NCBI GenBank assembly: GCA_001282665.1
Contig: LN874948.1
Location: 92,108 to 156,107 of the forward strand
DNA: 64,000 nucleotides
Direction: 5' to 3'
DNA from: Clostridiales bacterium mt11
Lineage (GTDB): Bacteria > Bacillota > Clostridia > Tissierellales > Tepidimicrobiaceae
Of this stretch, positions 1 through 7,847 are shown piece after piece (the stretch's first letter is position 1; each line of letters opens with the position of its first letter). Under the pieces are notes generated by a model. It searched no databases. It saw only the letters and a program-made list of their open reading frames with translations, and had not been told where the DNA came from. Position numbers and translations under genes: made by a program.

Positions 1-7
1 ATACAAT

Positions 8-1210
8 CTATCTATTATCAACCTTTATCCCCCCATCATATTTGATTTCACCATTTCTTATGGTAGCAACTATTTCTCCATAAAACTCTTTTCCATTAAA
101 AACCGTATTTTTCCCTTTAGATACAAAGTCTTCTCCATGAATCTGAGTTTTCTTACTTAAGTCCACCAGTACTATATCTCCATCATATCCAGTTTTAATC
201 TTACCTTTATTGATTTTCATTAATCTTCCTGGTACTGCCGACATAAGTTGAGATAATCTATTTAATGAAATCTCCCCAGACTTAACTAGAGTGGTATAGC
301 ATATAGAAAAAGCCGTTTCTAGCCCAGATATTCCTGGAGAGCCTTTCTCCTTGTCTTCTTTTGAATGAGGAGCATGATCCGTAGCTATTACATCTACAGT
401 ACCATCTTTTATACCTTCCAAAATTTCTTCTATATCTTCTTTTTCCTTTATTGGTGGATTTACTTTATAATCGTTATCATACAATGAAATATGGTGGGGA
501 GTTACTTCACAAGTAATATTTCCACTACTTTTTTTTATCTTTCTAATTTCTTCAATGGACTCTTTGGTACTCACATGGGCTAAATGCAATTTAGCCCATG
601 TGAGTTTTGATAAATATATATCCCTTAAAGTCATTATATTTTCCGATAATCTAGCATCTATTGACGCTATCTCCTCATCTTCTGTATGAGATATGATGAC
701 TAAGCCCTTTTCTTTTGCCTTATTCATAGCTTCATACATAGTCAAGTTGGATCTTACTCCTTTTCCATCATCTGAAATGAATTTAACTCTATTATCTATA
801 TCATCAAGATGGTCTAATGTCTTCCCATCAAAATCTTTCGTTATAGACATAGTTTGATGTATATCTATTAAGTCTAATTCCTTACATCTGTTCAATACGT
901 ATTCTACAATTTCCATACTACTGCATATAGGATTGGTATTTGCCATAAGATTTACGAAAGTATATCCTCCTTTTAAAGCTGCCAAACTTCCTGAATATAT
1001 ATCCTCTTTATAGGTATATCCAGGTTCTCTAAAATGAGCATGCATATCGATAAAAGAAGGCATAGCAACTAAGTTATTAGCCTCTATAGTTTGACATTGA
1101 TAATTTAGGTTTTTCCCACAATCCGCTATTTTACCATCTTTAATATATATATCTCCATAGAAATCCTTGGTTTCATCAACTACTCTACAGCCTATAATAA
1201 GACAGTCCAT
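8..1210 (-). CDS. pyrC: Dihydroorotase
   Basis: Cyclises N-carbamoyl-L-aspartate to dihydroorotate, the third step of pyrimidine synthesis, in the cytosol. About 400 residues, normal for a class I enzyme. The metal-binding HAHFREPG motif is near residues 57-64, followed by SDDGKG, ISHTEDE, LAHVSTKES and the catalytic ATDHAPHS segment. An upstream in-frame ATG exists, but I chose the ATG at 1210 because GGGAGGG lies just before it and because the pyrI stop codon ends 2 bases away. Last gene of pyrB-pyrI-pyrC on the minus strand. Family assignment is secure. Confidence 0.96.
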   Translation of the reverse strand: MDCLIIGCRVVDETKDFYGDIYIKDGKIADCGKNLNYQCQTIEANNLVAMPSFIDMHAHFREPGYTYKEDIYSGSLAALKGGYTFVNLMANTNPICSSMEIVEYVLNRCKELDLIDIHQTMSITKDFDGKTLDHLDDIDNRVKFISDDGKGVRSNLTMYEAMNKAKEKGLVIISHTEDEEIASIDARLSENIMTLRDIYLSKLTWAKLHLAHVSTKESIEEIRKIKKSSGNITCEVTPHHISLYDNDYKVNPPIKEKEDIEEILEGIKDGTVDVIATDHAPHSKEDKEKGSPGISGLETAFSICYTTLVKSGEISLNRLSQLMSAVPGRLMKINKGKIKTGYDGDIVLVDLSKKTQIHGEDFVSKGKNTVFNGKEFYGEIVATIRNGEIKYDGGIKVDNR

Positions 1211-1211
1211 T

Positions 1212-1640
1212 TTATCCCTCCCAAGAATATATTTGATCGCAATATTCGCATTTATATATACCTTTCTCTTCATCTATAAGAGTAAATTTATGGACTATAT
1301 CCCTCTCATTAGATGTTACACATCTTGGGTTTTTACACTGGATTATACCTTCTACTTTTTCAGGTAAAGATAGGTTAATCTTATCTATAATCTTTTCATC
1401 TTGAATGATATTTACAGTTATATTTGGGTCTATAAATCCTAGCATAGCTAAATCTATGTCAATATTGTTTTCAATTTTGATTAAATCCTTCCTTCCAAAT
1501 TTTCTGCTAGGAACATTCATAATTAAAGCCACTGTAAAATCTGCTTTTTCCAATCCTAAATATTTAAATATGCTAAATCCATAGCCTGCTTTTATATGAT
1601 CAATTACGATTCCCTTTGAAATGCTGTCGATATAAAGCAT
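1212..1640 (-). CDS. pyrI: Aspartate carbamoyltransferase regulatory chain
   Basis: Regulatory subunit that binds nucleotide effectors and assembles with PyrB catalytic trimers. 142 residues with the N-terminal effector domain (GIVIDHI near residues 10-16). The C-terminal zinc domain shows all four ligands: Cys102, Cys107, Cys131 and Cys134. It starts one base from the pyrB stop and ends one base before the pyrC start, so the three genes are probably translated together. PyrI is absent from Bacillus, where PyrB is unregulated, but is common in Clostridia. Confidence 0.95.
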   Translation of the reverse strand: MLYIDSISKGIVIDHIKAGYGFSIFKYLGLEKADFTVALIMNVPSRKFGRKDLIKIENNIDIDLAMLGFIDPNITVNIIQDEKIIDKINLSLPEKVEGIIQCKNPRCVTSNERDIVHKFTLIDEEKGIYKCEYCDQIYSWEG

Positions 1641-2555
1641 TTACATCACCCCCAATAGTTTTATTATAAGAGCCATTCTTACAAACATTCCATACTTTAC
1701 CTGCTGAAAATAACAAGCCCTTGGATCGTCATCTACTTCATAACTTATTTCATTAACTCTTGGTAGTGGGTGAAGAATAGATAAATCCTTTTTTGCCAAT
1801 TTTAGCTTTTCCTTATCTAAAATATAGCTATCTTTAAGCCTAATATAATCAGCCTCATTAAAGAACCTTTCTTTTTGTACTCTAGTCATATAGAGTATGT
1901 CTAATTCATCTATAGCTTCTTCTAGCCTTTCCACTTCCACAAAAGGAATATTATTCTTTTCAAGTATTTGAGTTTTTATATATTCTGGAATTTGTAATTC
2001 ATTAGGGGATATTAAGATGAATTTTACACCTTCATATCTTGACATAGCTTTTATAAGGGAATGGACTGTACGACCAAATTTTAGGTCTCCACATAGTCCA
2101 ATAGTTAAATTGGAAAATCTTTTCTTCGTTTCCTTAATGGTGAGAAGATCTGTTAAAGTTTGAGTTGGATGTTGATGACCGCCATCTCCTGCATTAATAA
2201 TGGGAACTGGTGAATAATAAGAAGCATACTTTGGTGCCCCTTCTTTCGGATGTCTCATTGCAATAATATCAACGTAGGAACCTACGGTACGAATGGTATC
2301 GGGAATGCTTTCCCCTTTCATAACGGAGCTGGAACTCGATTCCGAAAAACCAATTACTTCTCCACCAAGCCTAAGCATAGCGGCTTCGAAACTAAATCTA
2401 GTTCTAGTACTTGGTTCATAAAATAACGTAGCCAGTATTTTACCCTCACATACATTTCTAAAACCTTCTTGATCATCGATTATTTCTTCTGCTAAGGTAA
2501 ATATACTCTCTAATTCCTCCACAGATAAATCTCGGGGGTCGATTAAATGTCTCAT
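1641..2555 (-). CDS. pyrB: Aspartate carbamoyltransferase catalytic chain
   Basis: Transfers the carbamoyl group from carbamoyl phosphate to aspartate, the committed step of pyrimidine synthesis. 304 residues, the usual length. The carbamoyl-phosphate loop FYEPSTRTRFSFE is near residues 45-57, HPTQTLTDL near 130, and the C-terminal LHPLPRVNEI and YFQQVKYGMFVRMAL signatures are present. Start ATG follows AAAGGAGG. First gene of pyrBIC, preceded by a leader with a terminator hairpin and two PyrR-type loops, so both transcription and translation may be UMP-responsive. The pyrR gene itself is not in this window. Confidence 0.97.
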   Translation of the reverse strand: MRHLIDPRDLSVEELESIFTLAEEIIDDQEGFRNVCEGKILATLFYEPSTRTRFSFEAAMLRLGGEVIGFSESSSSSVMKGESIPDTIRTVGSYVDIIAMRHPKEGAPKYASYYSPVPIINAGDGGHQHPTQTLTDLLTIKETKKRFSNLTIGLCGDLKFGRTVHSLIKAMSRYEGVKFILISPNELQIPEYIKTQILEKNNIPFVEVERLEEAIDELDILYMTRVQKERFFNEADYIRLKDSYILDKEKLKLAKKDLSILHPLPRVNEISYEVDDDPRACYFQQVKYGMFVRMALIIKLLGVM

Positions 2556-2569
2556 TGTATTACCTCCTT

Positions 2570-2588
2570 TTAGTCTCTCTGGACCTAA
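2570..2588 (-). promoter_or_regulatory. PyrR-type binding loop next to the pyrB Shine-Dalgarno
   Basis: The minus-strand RNA has GUC-CAGAGA-GAC extended by UUA/UAA with a bulged G. The loop matches the CNGNGA hexaloop of known PyrR targets. Its 3' side runs straight into AAAGGAGG of pyrB, so bound PyrR could block ribosome entry. The sequence match is seen; the function is inferred. Confidence 0.7.
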
Positions 2589-2603
2589 TTAAAGGATTGC
2601 GTT

Positions 2604-2628
2604 AAAAAAACCTTCCTTATAGGAAGGC
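2604..2628 (-). terminator. Intrinsic terminator in the pyrB leader (attenuator)
   Basis: The minus-strand RNA forms a 7-bp stem CCUUCCU/AGGAAGG with a 3-nt loop followed by seven U residues. It lies between the promoter and pyrB, so it acts as an attenuator. AAGGAA just 3' of the first PyrR loop can pair with its 5' arm as an antiterminator. Confidence 0.85.
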
Positions 2629-2658
2629 ATAAATATCCTGTCTATTACGCTTTCCTTT

Positions 2659-2677
2659 TTGAACTCTCTGGTTCAGT
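2659..2677 (-). promoter_or_regulatory. PyrR-type anti-antiterminator loop upstream of the attenuator
   Basis: The minus-strand RNA carries UGAAC-CAGAGA-GUUCA, a 5-bp stem closing a CNGNGA hexaloop, located directly before the predicted antiterminator and terminator. This is the position of the anti-antiterminator in Bacillus pyr leaders. Confidence 0.7.
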
Positions 2678-2702
2678 TTAAAGGTGCCAAATTGTTATTA
2701 TA

Positions 2703-2731
2703 AAGATACCATAGATTGATATAAGTGTCAA
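2703..2731 (-). promoter_or_regulatory. Sigma-A type promoter of pyrBIC
   Basis: Reading the minus strand: TTGACA (2731-2726), a 17-base spacer, then TATCTT (2708-2703). Transcription would start near 2696, giving a leader of about 140 nt. Confidence 0.7.
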
Positions 2732-2783
2732 TTAATTTTTAACTATTTTATTCTATGTAGATTTAACCATTATAAATAAATCC

Positions 2784-2810
2784 AAAAAGGACTCAATCGA
2801 GTCCTTTTTA
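2784..2810 (-). terminator. Terminator after the spore-protein pair
   Basis: AAAAAGGACTC-AATC-GAGTCCTTTTT hairpin. The T-run on either strand makes it usable in both directions. It overlaps the region just before the CotF-like stop codon. Confidence 0.8.
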
Positions 2811-2814
2811 GCTG

Positions 2815-3072
2815 TTATTTCATTCCTCCACCACTCAATCCGGATTTAACTTGTTGAATGTCATTGGAGTTGACAGCTGGTGCTGGTGTGTAATATCCTT
2901 TTTGCTCTGCTATTTGAAACAATTGATATTGGAATTGCTCTGCTTCATTTCTTAATTGTTGTAAGGTGCTTCTAAGCTGTTGATTAGCACATTCTGTTAT
3001 AGCTTTTGTATAGCTATCAATGCTAGCTTTTGTTCCAGTTAAAATATCACTTACCATATCCTTTTCTTGCAT
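2815..3072 (-). CDS. CotF-like spore coat protein
   Basis: 85-residue helical protein that resembles the Coat_F family: a glutamine-rich core (NQQLRSTLQQLRNEAEQFQ) and a C-terminal segment with GYYTPAPAV, the aromatic-proline pattern of small clostridial CotF homologues. No signal peptide and no cysteine other than Cys28. Start ATG follows AGGAGG. It lies 12 bases after the 69-residue gene at 3085-3294, which looks like a partner, and a terminator follows. Expression in the mother cell is expected from the family but no sporulation promoter was confirmed. Confidence 0.75.
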   Translation of the reverse strand: MQEKDMVSDILTGTKASIDSYTKAITECANQQLRSTLQQLRNEAEQFQYQLFQIAEQKGYYTPAPAVNSNDIQQVKSGLSGGGMK

Positions 3073-3084
3073 AATATTAACCTC

Positions 3085-3294
3085 CTATTTTAATGAATTT
3101 ATAAGACTGGTTGCTGTAGTATTAGCATCCTGACCTGATTGTTTGAATAATTGTTTTATTTGTTGATCCTGACATTGATTTGAATAAAAATCAAATTTTG
3201 TTGCCATAGTCTGGTGAGAACTAATTATCTCCCTTAAACTTTGAAGTTCTTGCTGATTTATATTTCCCATATTAATTGGATTTTTTAATGACAT
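3085..3294 (-). CDS. Small CotF-associated helical protein
   Basis: 69 residues, predicted all-helical and rich in Gln, Asn and Ser, with one central cysteine (NQCQDQQIKQLFKQSGQ). Small proteins of this kind are often encoded directly upstream of CotF-like genes in clostridia, and the pair here is separated by only 12 bases. It has a good ribosome-binding site (AAAGGAGA). A spore coat or spore-associated role is inferred from the neighbour; I cannot name a specific family with certainty. Confidence 0.6.
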   Translation of the reverse strand: MSLKNPINMGNINQQELQSLREIISSHQTMATKFDFYSNQCQDQQIKQLFKQSGQDANTTATSLINSLK

Positions 3295-3431
3295 AATCTA
3301 TCTCCTTTCATTTACATTTTTAATCTATGTTAATATTTTGGCTTTAAAACTATGGATTTATTCATGGTAAAAAGCTCATAAATATTATTTAAAAATGAGG
3401 AAATACTATTTTAAAAATGGAGGTGGTAATT

Positions 3432-3695
3432 TTGAAAAATAAAGTTGTAGTAGAAAATACTTTGACACCCTATATTGATTATTTAAAATCCTGTGGCTAT
3501 GATGTATATACACTGTATAAAAATGCCAATTTAGAAAATATAGTTTCTGATGAGTATAAGGCAATTGTAGTTTCAGGTTTAGATGTATTGAGTACAAGTG
3601 GTGCTACCTATGAAAACCCACCAGTACCAATAATTGAAGCAAAAGGTCATACTCCTGAAGAAATTCATGATATCATAGAAAACAAGAATAAATAA
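3432..3695 (+). CDS. UPF0180 (YkuS-like) protein
   Basis: About 87 residues. It matches the small YkuS/UPF0180 family: an N-terminal strand (VVVENTL), a GYDVYTL turn, a central AIVVSGLDVLS strand and a C-terminal GHTPEEIHDIIE helix. The family has no established function. An ATG exists at 3417, but it overlaps the ribosome-binding site GGAGGTGG, so the TTG at 3432, five bases after that site, is the better start. It stands alone between spore genes and the methionine operon. Confidence 0.75.
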   Translation: MKNKVVVENTLTPYIDYLKSCGYDVYTLYKNANLENIVSDEYKAIVVSGLDVLSTSGATYENPPVPIIEAKGHTPEEIHDIIENKNK

Positions 3696-3726
3696 ATATT
3701 TTCAACATAATATATTAAAAATGGTA

Positions 3727-3755
3727 TTGACAAAAAATAATACCTGTATTACAAT
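3727..3755 (+). promoter_or_regulatory. Promoter of the SAM riboswitch/metNIQ unit
   Basis: TTGACA at 3727-3732, 17-base spacer, TACAAT at 3750-3755. The predicted start is a few bases upstream of the S-box. Confidence 0.85.
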
Positions 3756-3781
3756 GATTGTTAAGTTTAAAATAAATAATA

Positions 3782-3882
3782 TGCTCTTATCAAGAGTGGT
3801 GGAGGGACTGGCCCAATGAAACCCAGCAACCTGTATAAACAAGGTGCTAAATCCAGCGGTGTAAATACCGAGAGATGAGGAA
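3782..3882 (+). ncRNA. SAM-I (S-box) riboswitch
   Basis: Contains the S-box landmarks in order: CTTATCAAGAGTGGTGGAGG, the ACTGGCCC-ATGAAACCC segment, CAGCAACC, AAGGTGCTAA-TCC and CGAGAGATGAGG. It is followed by a terminator and then metN. With S-adenosylmethionine bound, the terminator should form and shut off the methionine transporter; at low SAM, transcription continues. Recognition rests on the conserved core, which is nearly complete. Confidence 0.97.
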
Positions 3883-3888
3883 GGATTT

Positions 3889-3918
3889 TAAACCTCTTTC
3901 TTCAAAAGAGGTTTTTTT
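3889..3918 (+). terminator. Riboswitch-controlled terminator
   Basis: AACCTCTTT/AAAGAGGTT-type hairpin followed by TTTTTTT, directly after the S-box. It is the expression platform of the SAM riboswitch. Confidence 0.9.
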
Positions 3919-4001
3919 AATTTAAACCTCTGTTAATTTGCTAGAGGTATTTTTGTTACTATTTTGCATTATTGCAGTATCTTTGTAAAGGGGTGTAGTG
4001 A

Positions 4002-5006
4002 TTGATTACAATAGAAAATTTATCAAAGAGTTTTGAATCGGGAGGCAAAAAGATATGGGCAGTAAAAGATGTCAATATCCATATCAACAAAGGAGAAATA
4101 TTTGGAATTATAGGATTAAGTGGAGCTGGTAAATCTACTTTAATTAGATGTCTAAATAGATTAGAAGAACCAACTGAAGGTAAAATCACCATAGATGGTG
4201 TAAATATAACTAATTTAAATAAGAAGGAACTACGAAGTGTAAGAAAAGATATAGGTATGATATTTCAACATTTTAACCTACTATCTCAAAAAACCGTATA
4301 TGAAAACATCGCTTTTCCTTTAGAATTGGACGGCTCCAATAAAAATGAAATTGATTCCAGGGTTAATACTCTATTGGAATATGTTGAATTAGTAGATAAA
4401 AGGGATGCCTATCCTTCAAGCTTAAGTGGAGGTCAAAAACAGAGGGTAGCTATTGCAAGAGCCTTAGCCAATAATCCTAAAATCCTTTTAAGTGATGAAG
4501 GCACATCAGCTTTAGACCCAAAAACTACTAAATCCATATTAGAACTTCTCAATAGAATACGAAAGGAATTTGGGTTAACCATAGTGTTAATCACTCATCA
4601 AATGGAAGTGGTTAAGGACATATGTGATAAAGTAGCAATTATTGAAAATGGTGAAATCATTGAAACGAATACTGCCCTTGAATTGTTTAGAAACCCAAAG
4701 ACTAAAACTGCTAAAACATTTATTAGCAGCTTAAAGTCCAATGTCGATGAAGAATCCATAATACCAGAACAATTCGACGGAAAGGTCATTAGACTAAGCT
4801 TTTTAGGGAACAGTGCTAGAGAGCCTATAGTTTCAAAGATGATAAATCAATTTAACATTGAGGTAAATATCTTATCAGGAAATATCAATGAATTGATAAG
4901 CACTTGTGTAGGTTATTTAATCCTTGAATTATCTGGTGAAGATGAAGAAGTTGCAAAAGCAATTGACTATTTAAAAAATCAAAATGTAAATGTGGAGGTG
5001 ATATAA
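4002..5006 (+). CDS. metN: Methionine ABC transporter ATP-binding protein
   Basis: ATPase of the MetNIQ importer, working at the inner face of the membrane. 334 residues. Walker A GLSGAGKST is at about residues 38-46, Q-loop IFQHFNLL near 88, signature LSGGQKQRVAIARAL near 140, Walker B ILLSDEGTSALDP and switch His (LITHQ). The last 80 residues form the NIL domain that binds methionine for trans-inhibition. The usual DEATSALDP is DEGTSALDP here. Start is TTG, six bases after AAAGGGG. Controlled by the upstream SAM riboswitch. Confidence 0.97.
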   Translation: MITIENLSKSFESGGKKIWAVKDVNIHINKGEIFGIIGLSGAGKSTLIRCLNRLEEPTEGKITIDGVNITNLNKKELRSVRKDIGMIFQHFNLLSQKTVYENIAFPLELDGSNKNEIDSRVNTLLEYVELVDKRDAYPSSLSGGQKQRVAIARALANNPKILLSDEGTSALDPKTTKSILELLNRIRKEFGLTIVLITHQMEVVKDICDKVAIIENGEIIETNTALELFRNPKTKTAKTFISSLKSNVDEESIIPEQFDGKVIRLSFLGNSAREPIVSKMINQFNIEVNILSGNINELISTCVGYLILELSGEDEEVAKAIDYLKNQNVNVEVI

Positions 5007-5648
5007 ATGGCTGAATTGATCATTCCTTCTTTACTACAAACATTGTATATGGTGTTTTTCTCTACTATATTTTCTTTAGTTATAGGTTTCCCATTAGGTA
5101 TTTTGCTAGTAATAACAGAAAAAAATAACATTTGGGAAAAACCAACATTGAATAAGATATTGAATGGGATCATAAATATCCTTCGTTCCTTTCCATTTTT
5201 AATACTTATGATTTTACTATTTCCTCTATCGAGGCTTATTGTGGGAAAAACCATTGGAACCACTGCAACTATAGTACCATTATCTATTGCATCAGCACCT
5301 TTTGTTGCAAGAGTTATTGAAAGCTCTTTGAAAGAAGTAGATAAAGGAGTAATTGAATCGAGCCTTTCTATGGGGGCTAGTAATCCACAGATAATATTTA
5401 AAGTACTTATACCTGAAGCAATACCATCTTTAATAATGGGAATAACATTAACTATAATAAATTTAATTGGTTATTCTGCTATGGCAGGAGCTATTGGTGG
5501 AGGTGGTTTAGGAGATTTAGCTATTAGGCATGGACTATTTCAATTTGATACAAATATAATGATGGTTTCAGTTATTATAATAGTTTTATTGGTTCAAGGT
5601 ATACAGTATTTAGGAACTAAATTATCCATTAGTGTAAACAAAAAATAA
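5007..5648 (+). CDS. metI: Methionine ABC transporter permease
   Basis: Membrane subunit of the methionine importer. 213 residues, about five transmembrane helices, with the EAA loop (ESSLSMGASNPQIIFKVLIPEAIPS region, near residues 112-136) that contacts MetN. The ATG follows the metN stop with no gap, and GGAGGTG lies inside the end of metN. Second gene of metN-metI-metQ. Confidence 0.96.
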   Translation: MAELIIPSLLQTLYMVFFSTIFSLVIGFPLGILLVITEKNNIWEKPTLNKILNGIINILRSFPFLILMILLFPLSRLIVGKTIGTTATIVPLSIASAPFVARVIESSLKEVDKGVIESSLSMGASNPQIIFKVLIPEAIPSLIMGITLTIINLIGYSAMAGAIGGGGLGDLAIRHGLFQFDTNIMMVSVIIIVLLVQGIQYLGTKLSISVNKK

Positions 5649-5670
5649 TGTAAATCAAGGGGGATTTGAA

Positions 5671-6471
5671 TTGAAAAAATTTGGTGTATTTATTTTAATA
5701 ACTATTTTATCTCTTTCATTTTTAACTGGATGCAGCAAAGGAAAGAATGATGAAAATTTAATCAGAATTGGAGTATCTCCAGAACCTCATAAAAAAATTG
5801 TTGAATTGGTTAAAGAAGATTTAGAAAAAGAAGGGATAAAGGTTGAAATAATTGAATTTACCGATTATATAAAACCTAATCTTGCTTTAGCTGAAAATGA
5901 ATTGGATGCAAACTTCTTCCAGCATGAACCCTATATGAATGAATTTAGAGAAAAAAAGAATATAGATATAGTTTCTATTGGAGGAGTTCATATTGAACCA
6001 ATGGGACTTTATTCATCAAAATACAACTCTATAGATGAACTAAAAGACGGCAGTGAAATTGCTATACCTAATGATACCACCAACGGAGCTAGAGCATTGC
6101 TCCTTTTAGAAAAACATAATATCATTAAATTAAAAGATGGAGTAGGTGCTTTCGCCACTGAAAATGATATTAAAGAAAACCCTAAAAATTTGAAATTTAA
6201 ACCACTGGATGCCGCTATGCTTCCTAGAATATTAAATGATGTAGATGGGGCAGTTATAAATGGCAACTATGCTTTAGAAGCAAATCTAATTCCTACCGAA
6301 GATGCTATTCTCATAGAGGATAAAGACTCCCCTTATGCTAATATAATAGCTATAAGAGGTGGCGAAGAAAATCAAGAAAGATTTAAAAAATTGATGAAAG
6401 CTTTACAAAGCGATAAGGTTAAAAACTTTATTGAAGAAAATTATAAAGATGGAGTTATTCCTGCATTTTAG
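5671..6471 (+). CDS. metQ: Methionine-binding lipoprotein
   Basis: Substrate-binding component of MetNIQ, anchored to the outer face of the membrane. 266 residues with a lipoprotein signal peptide and lipobox LTGC near residues 18-21. NLPA family signatures are visible: the N-terminal IRIGVSPEPHKKIVE and the central ANFFQHEPYMNEF. Start is TTG after AAGGGGG. Last gene of the operon; a terminator follows. Confidence 0.96.
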   Translation: MKKFGVFILITILSLSFLTGCSKGKNDENLIRIGVSPEPHKKIVELVKEDLEKEGIKVEIIEFTDYIKPNLALAENELDANFFQHEPYMNEFREKKNIDIVSIGGVHIEPMGLYSSKYNSIDELKDGSEIAIPNDTTNGARALLLLEKHNIIKLKDGVGAFATENDIKENPKNLKFKPLDAAMLPRILNDVDGAVINGNYALEANLIPTEDAILIEDKDSPYANIIAIRGGEENQERFKKLMKALQSDKVKNFIEENYKDGVIPAF

Positions 6472-6475
6472 TTGA

Positions 6476-6509
6476 AAAACATGGGCGGTTAAATCCGCTC
6501 ATGTTTTTT
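6476..6509. terminator. Bidirectional terminator between metQ and the HD gene
   Basis: AACATGGGCGG-TTAAAT-CCGCTCATGTT hairpin with A-run before and T-run after. It serves metQ on the plus strand and the convergent HD gene on the minus strand. Confidence 0.88.
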
Positions 6510-7101
6510 ATTCCTTGGTTATATATCCTCTTTCAAAAGCATCTTCTATCATGTTTTCAGTAAATTTCCACAAATCATCTGATGATTCCTTTAATGGTGA
6601 TATTCTCTTATATATATCTTTTTTTGAAACATCAAACTTCTTCCATGTTCCTCCACCTGAAAAATAGTTGTTAAAAAATGGTTGGAGCCTATCCATAGAA
6701 GCTGCAAACAATGCTTCCTTTGTTTTCATTTCTTCAAATTCATCCCAAAGACTTCTCAATTCCTGTCCTTTATCTTCAGCTAACATACCAAATATTTTAT
6801 CTGCTGCTTTTAATTCTCTCTCCTTTTTATCCATATTTCCTTTTACATCATAACAAAAAGTATCTCCAGCATATATTTCTACTAAATCGTGGATTAAAAG
6901 CATCTTTATTACTTTACATACATCTATATCCTCATTAGCATATTCAGAGAACACCATTGCCATTACTGAAATATGCCAAGAATGTTCTGCATCATCTTCC
7001 CTCTTAGAATTGTCAATAAGACTTGTTTGTCTAAGTATGGATTTCATTTTATCCAATTCTACTATAAATTCGATATCCTTTAACAATCGTTCATTACTCA
7101 A
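6508..7101 (-). CDS. HD-domain phosphohydrolase (YfbR/HDDC2-like)
   Basis: 197 residues with the HD metal motif: H in AEHSWH near residue 40, the HD pair in LLIHDLVEIYAGD near 75, and a distal Asp (SMDRLQ). This arrangement matches YfbR-type 5'-deoxynucleotidases and HDDC2 proteins, which dephosphorylate nucleoside monophosphates. The substrate here cannot be fixed from sequence. Start is TTG, eight bases after AAGGAG. Monocistronic, convergent with metQ. Confidence 0.85.
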   Translation of the reverse strand: MSNERLLKDIEFIVELDKMKSILRQTSLIDNSKREDDAEHSWHISVMAMVFSEYANEDIDVCKVIKMLLIHDLVEIYAGDTFCYDVKGNMDKKERELKAADKIFGMLAEDKGQELRSLWDEFEEMKTKEALFAASMDRLQPFFNNYFSGGGTWKKFDVSKKDIYKRISPLKESSDDLWKFTENMIEDAFERGYITKE

Positions 7102-7199
7102 AACATCATCTCCTTATTCCATATTTTAAATATTATTTCCATATAAGTGTAACATATTTTATATAATAGCGTAAATAATAAAATAGAGGAGGGATTTTT

Positions 7200-7406
7200 T
7201 TGGACAATAAAAATGAACCAAAAGTAGATTCTATTAGCAAAACTCCTATAGGTTATCAAATGTACAGAGAACCAAAAAGCAAGCATACTACTACCGATGC
7301 CTTTTATAAAGTTAAAAAGAAGATGCCTGATACAAATGTTTCAATCCCTACTCTAGATGCTGTTATCGAAGCTAAAGAATGGGTGGATGACGTAAACAAA
7401 AAGTAA
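7200..7406 (+). CDS. Small conserved clostridial protein, DUF3787/CDIF630_02480-like
   Basis: 68 residues, charged and without membrane segments. The pattern of a HTTTDAF helix start, NVSIPTLDAVIEAKEWVDDVNKK at the C-terminus and the short Pro-rich N-terminus resembles a family of small clostridial spore-associated proteins. Function unknown. Start is TTG, after GAGGAGGGA. Family name is from memory of the motif and is moderately certain. Confidence 0.6.
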   Translation: MDNKNEPKVDSISKTPIGYQMYREPKSKHTTTDAFYKVKKKMPDTNVSIPTLDAVIEAKEWVDDVNKK

Positions 7407-7487
7407 AACAAATGTAGTATGAGATAAATAATTATTTTATTTACTGACATCCTAAACCCAATGTTATCAACTTAAGAAAAAAGAGAA

Positions 7488-7525
7488 AGAAGTCTTGAAT
7501 TATTATAGTTCAAGGCTTCTTTTCT
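7488..7525 (+). terminator. Terminator downstream of the 68-residue gene
   Basis: GAAGTCTTGAA / TTCAAGGCTTC stem with one G-T pair, followed by TTTTCTTGT. About 85 bases after the stop of the small gene. Confidence 0.75.
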
Positions 7526-7781
7526 TGTATTTACCAATGAAAATTTTATATTTTAATAATTCAATTTAATCATACACAATTTTGAAGTTTACAATTAAAT
7601 TTCTCTCTAAAGCACAAAATTAATTATATTCTTTATCTATTTTTATGGAAACTTTTAGCCTGCATTTAATTCTAATTTGAATTCTATATTTTATCATTGA
7701 AATTCCTTTTTAAAGTATTCATATTACTGCTAGTCAATTTTAGAAAATAGTTTTCAATTACCTAAAATAATATATACATAA
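7526..7781. other. AT-rich gap without a gene
   Basis: I see no ORF with a ribosome-binding site, no RNA motif and no repeat in this part of the 7407-7847 gap. It lies between two terminators. Confidence 0.6.
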
Positions 7782-7783
7782 AA

Positions 7784-7828
7784 AGACCCAGTTTATTATA
7801 CTAATTCTAACAAATAATACTGGGTCTT
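7784..7828 (-). terminator. Terminator of the gat operon
   Basis: AAGACCCAGT / ACTGGGTCTT ten-bp stem with an AT-rich loop. On the minus strand the stem is followed by a T-run. Ends the levR-gatA-gatB-gatC-aldolase unit. Confidence 0.85.
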
Positions 7829-7847
7829 AAAAACCTATATGAAAAGT

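Noticed and set aside
1167..1367. Plus-strand frame across the pyrC/pyrI junction
   Set aside because: It lies opposite two certain genes and has no ribosome-binding site or family match. Many similar antisense frames elsewhere were dropped for the same reason.
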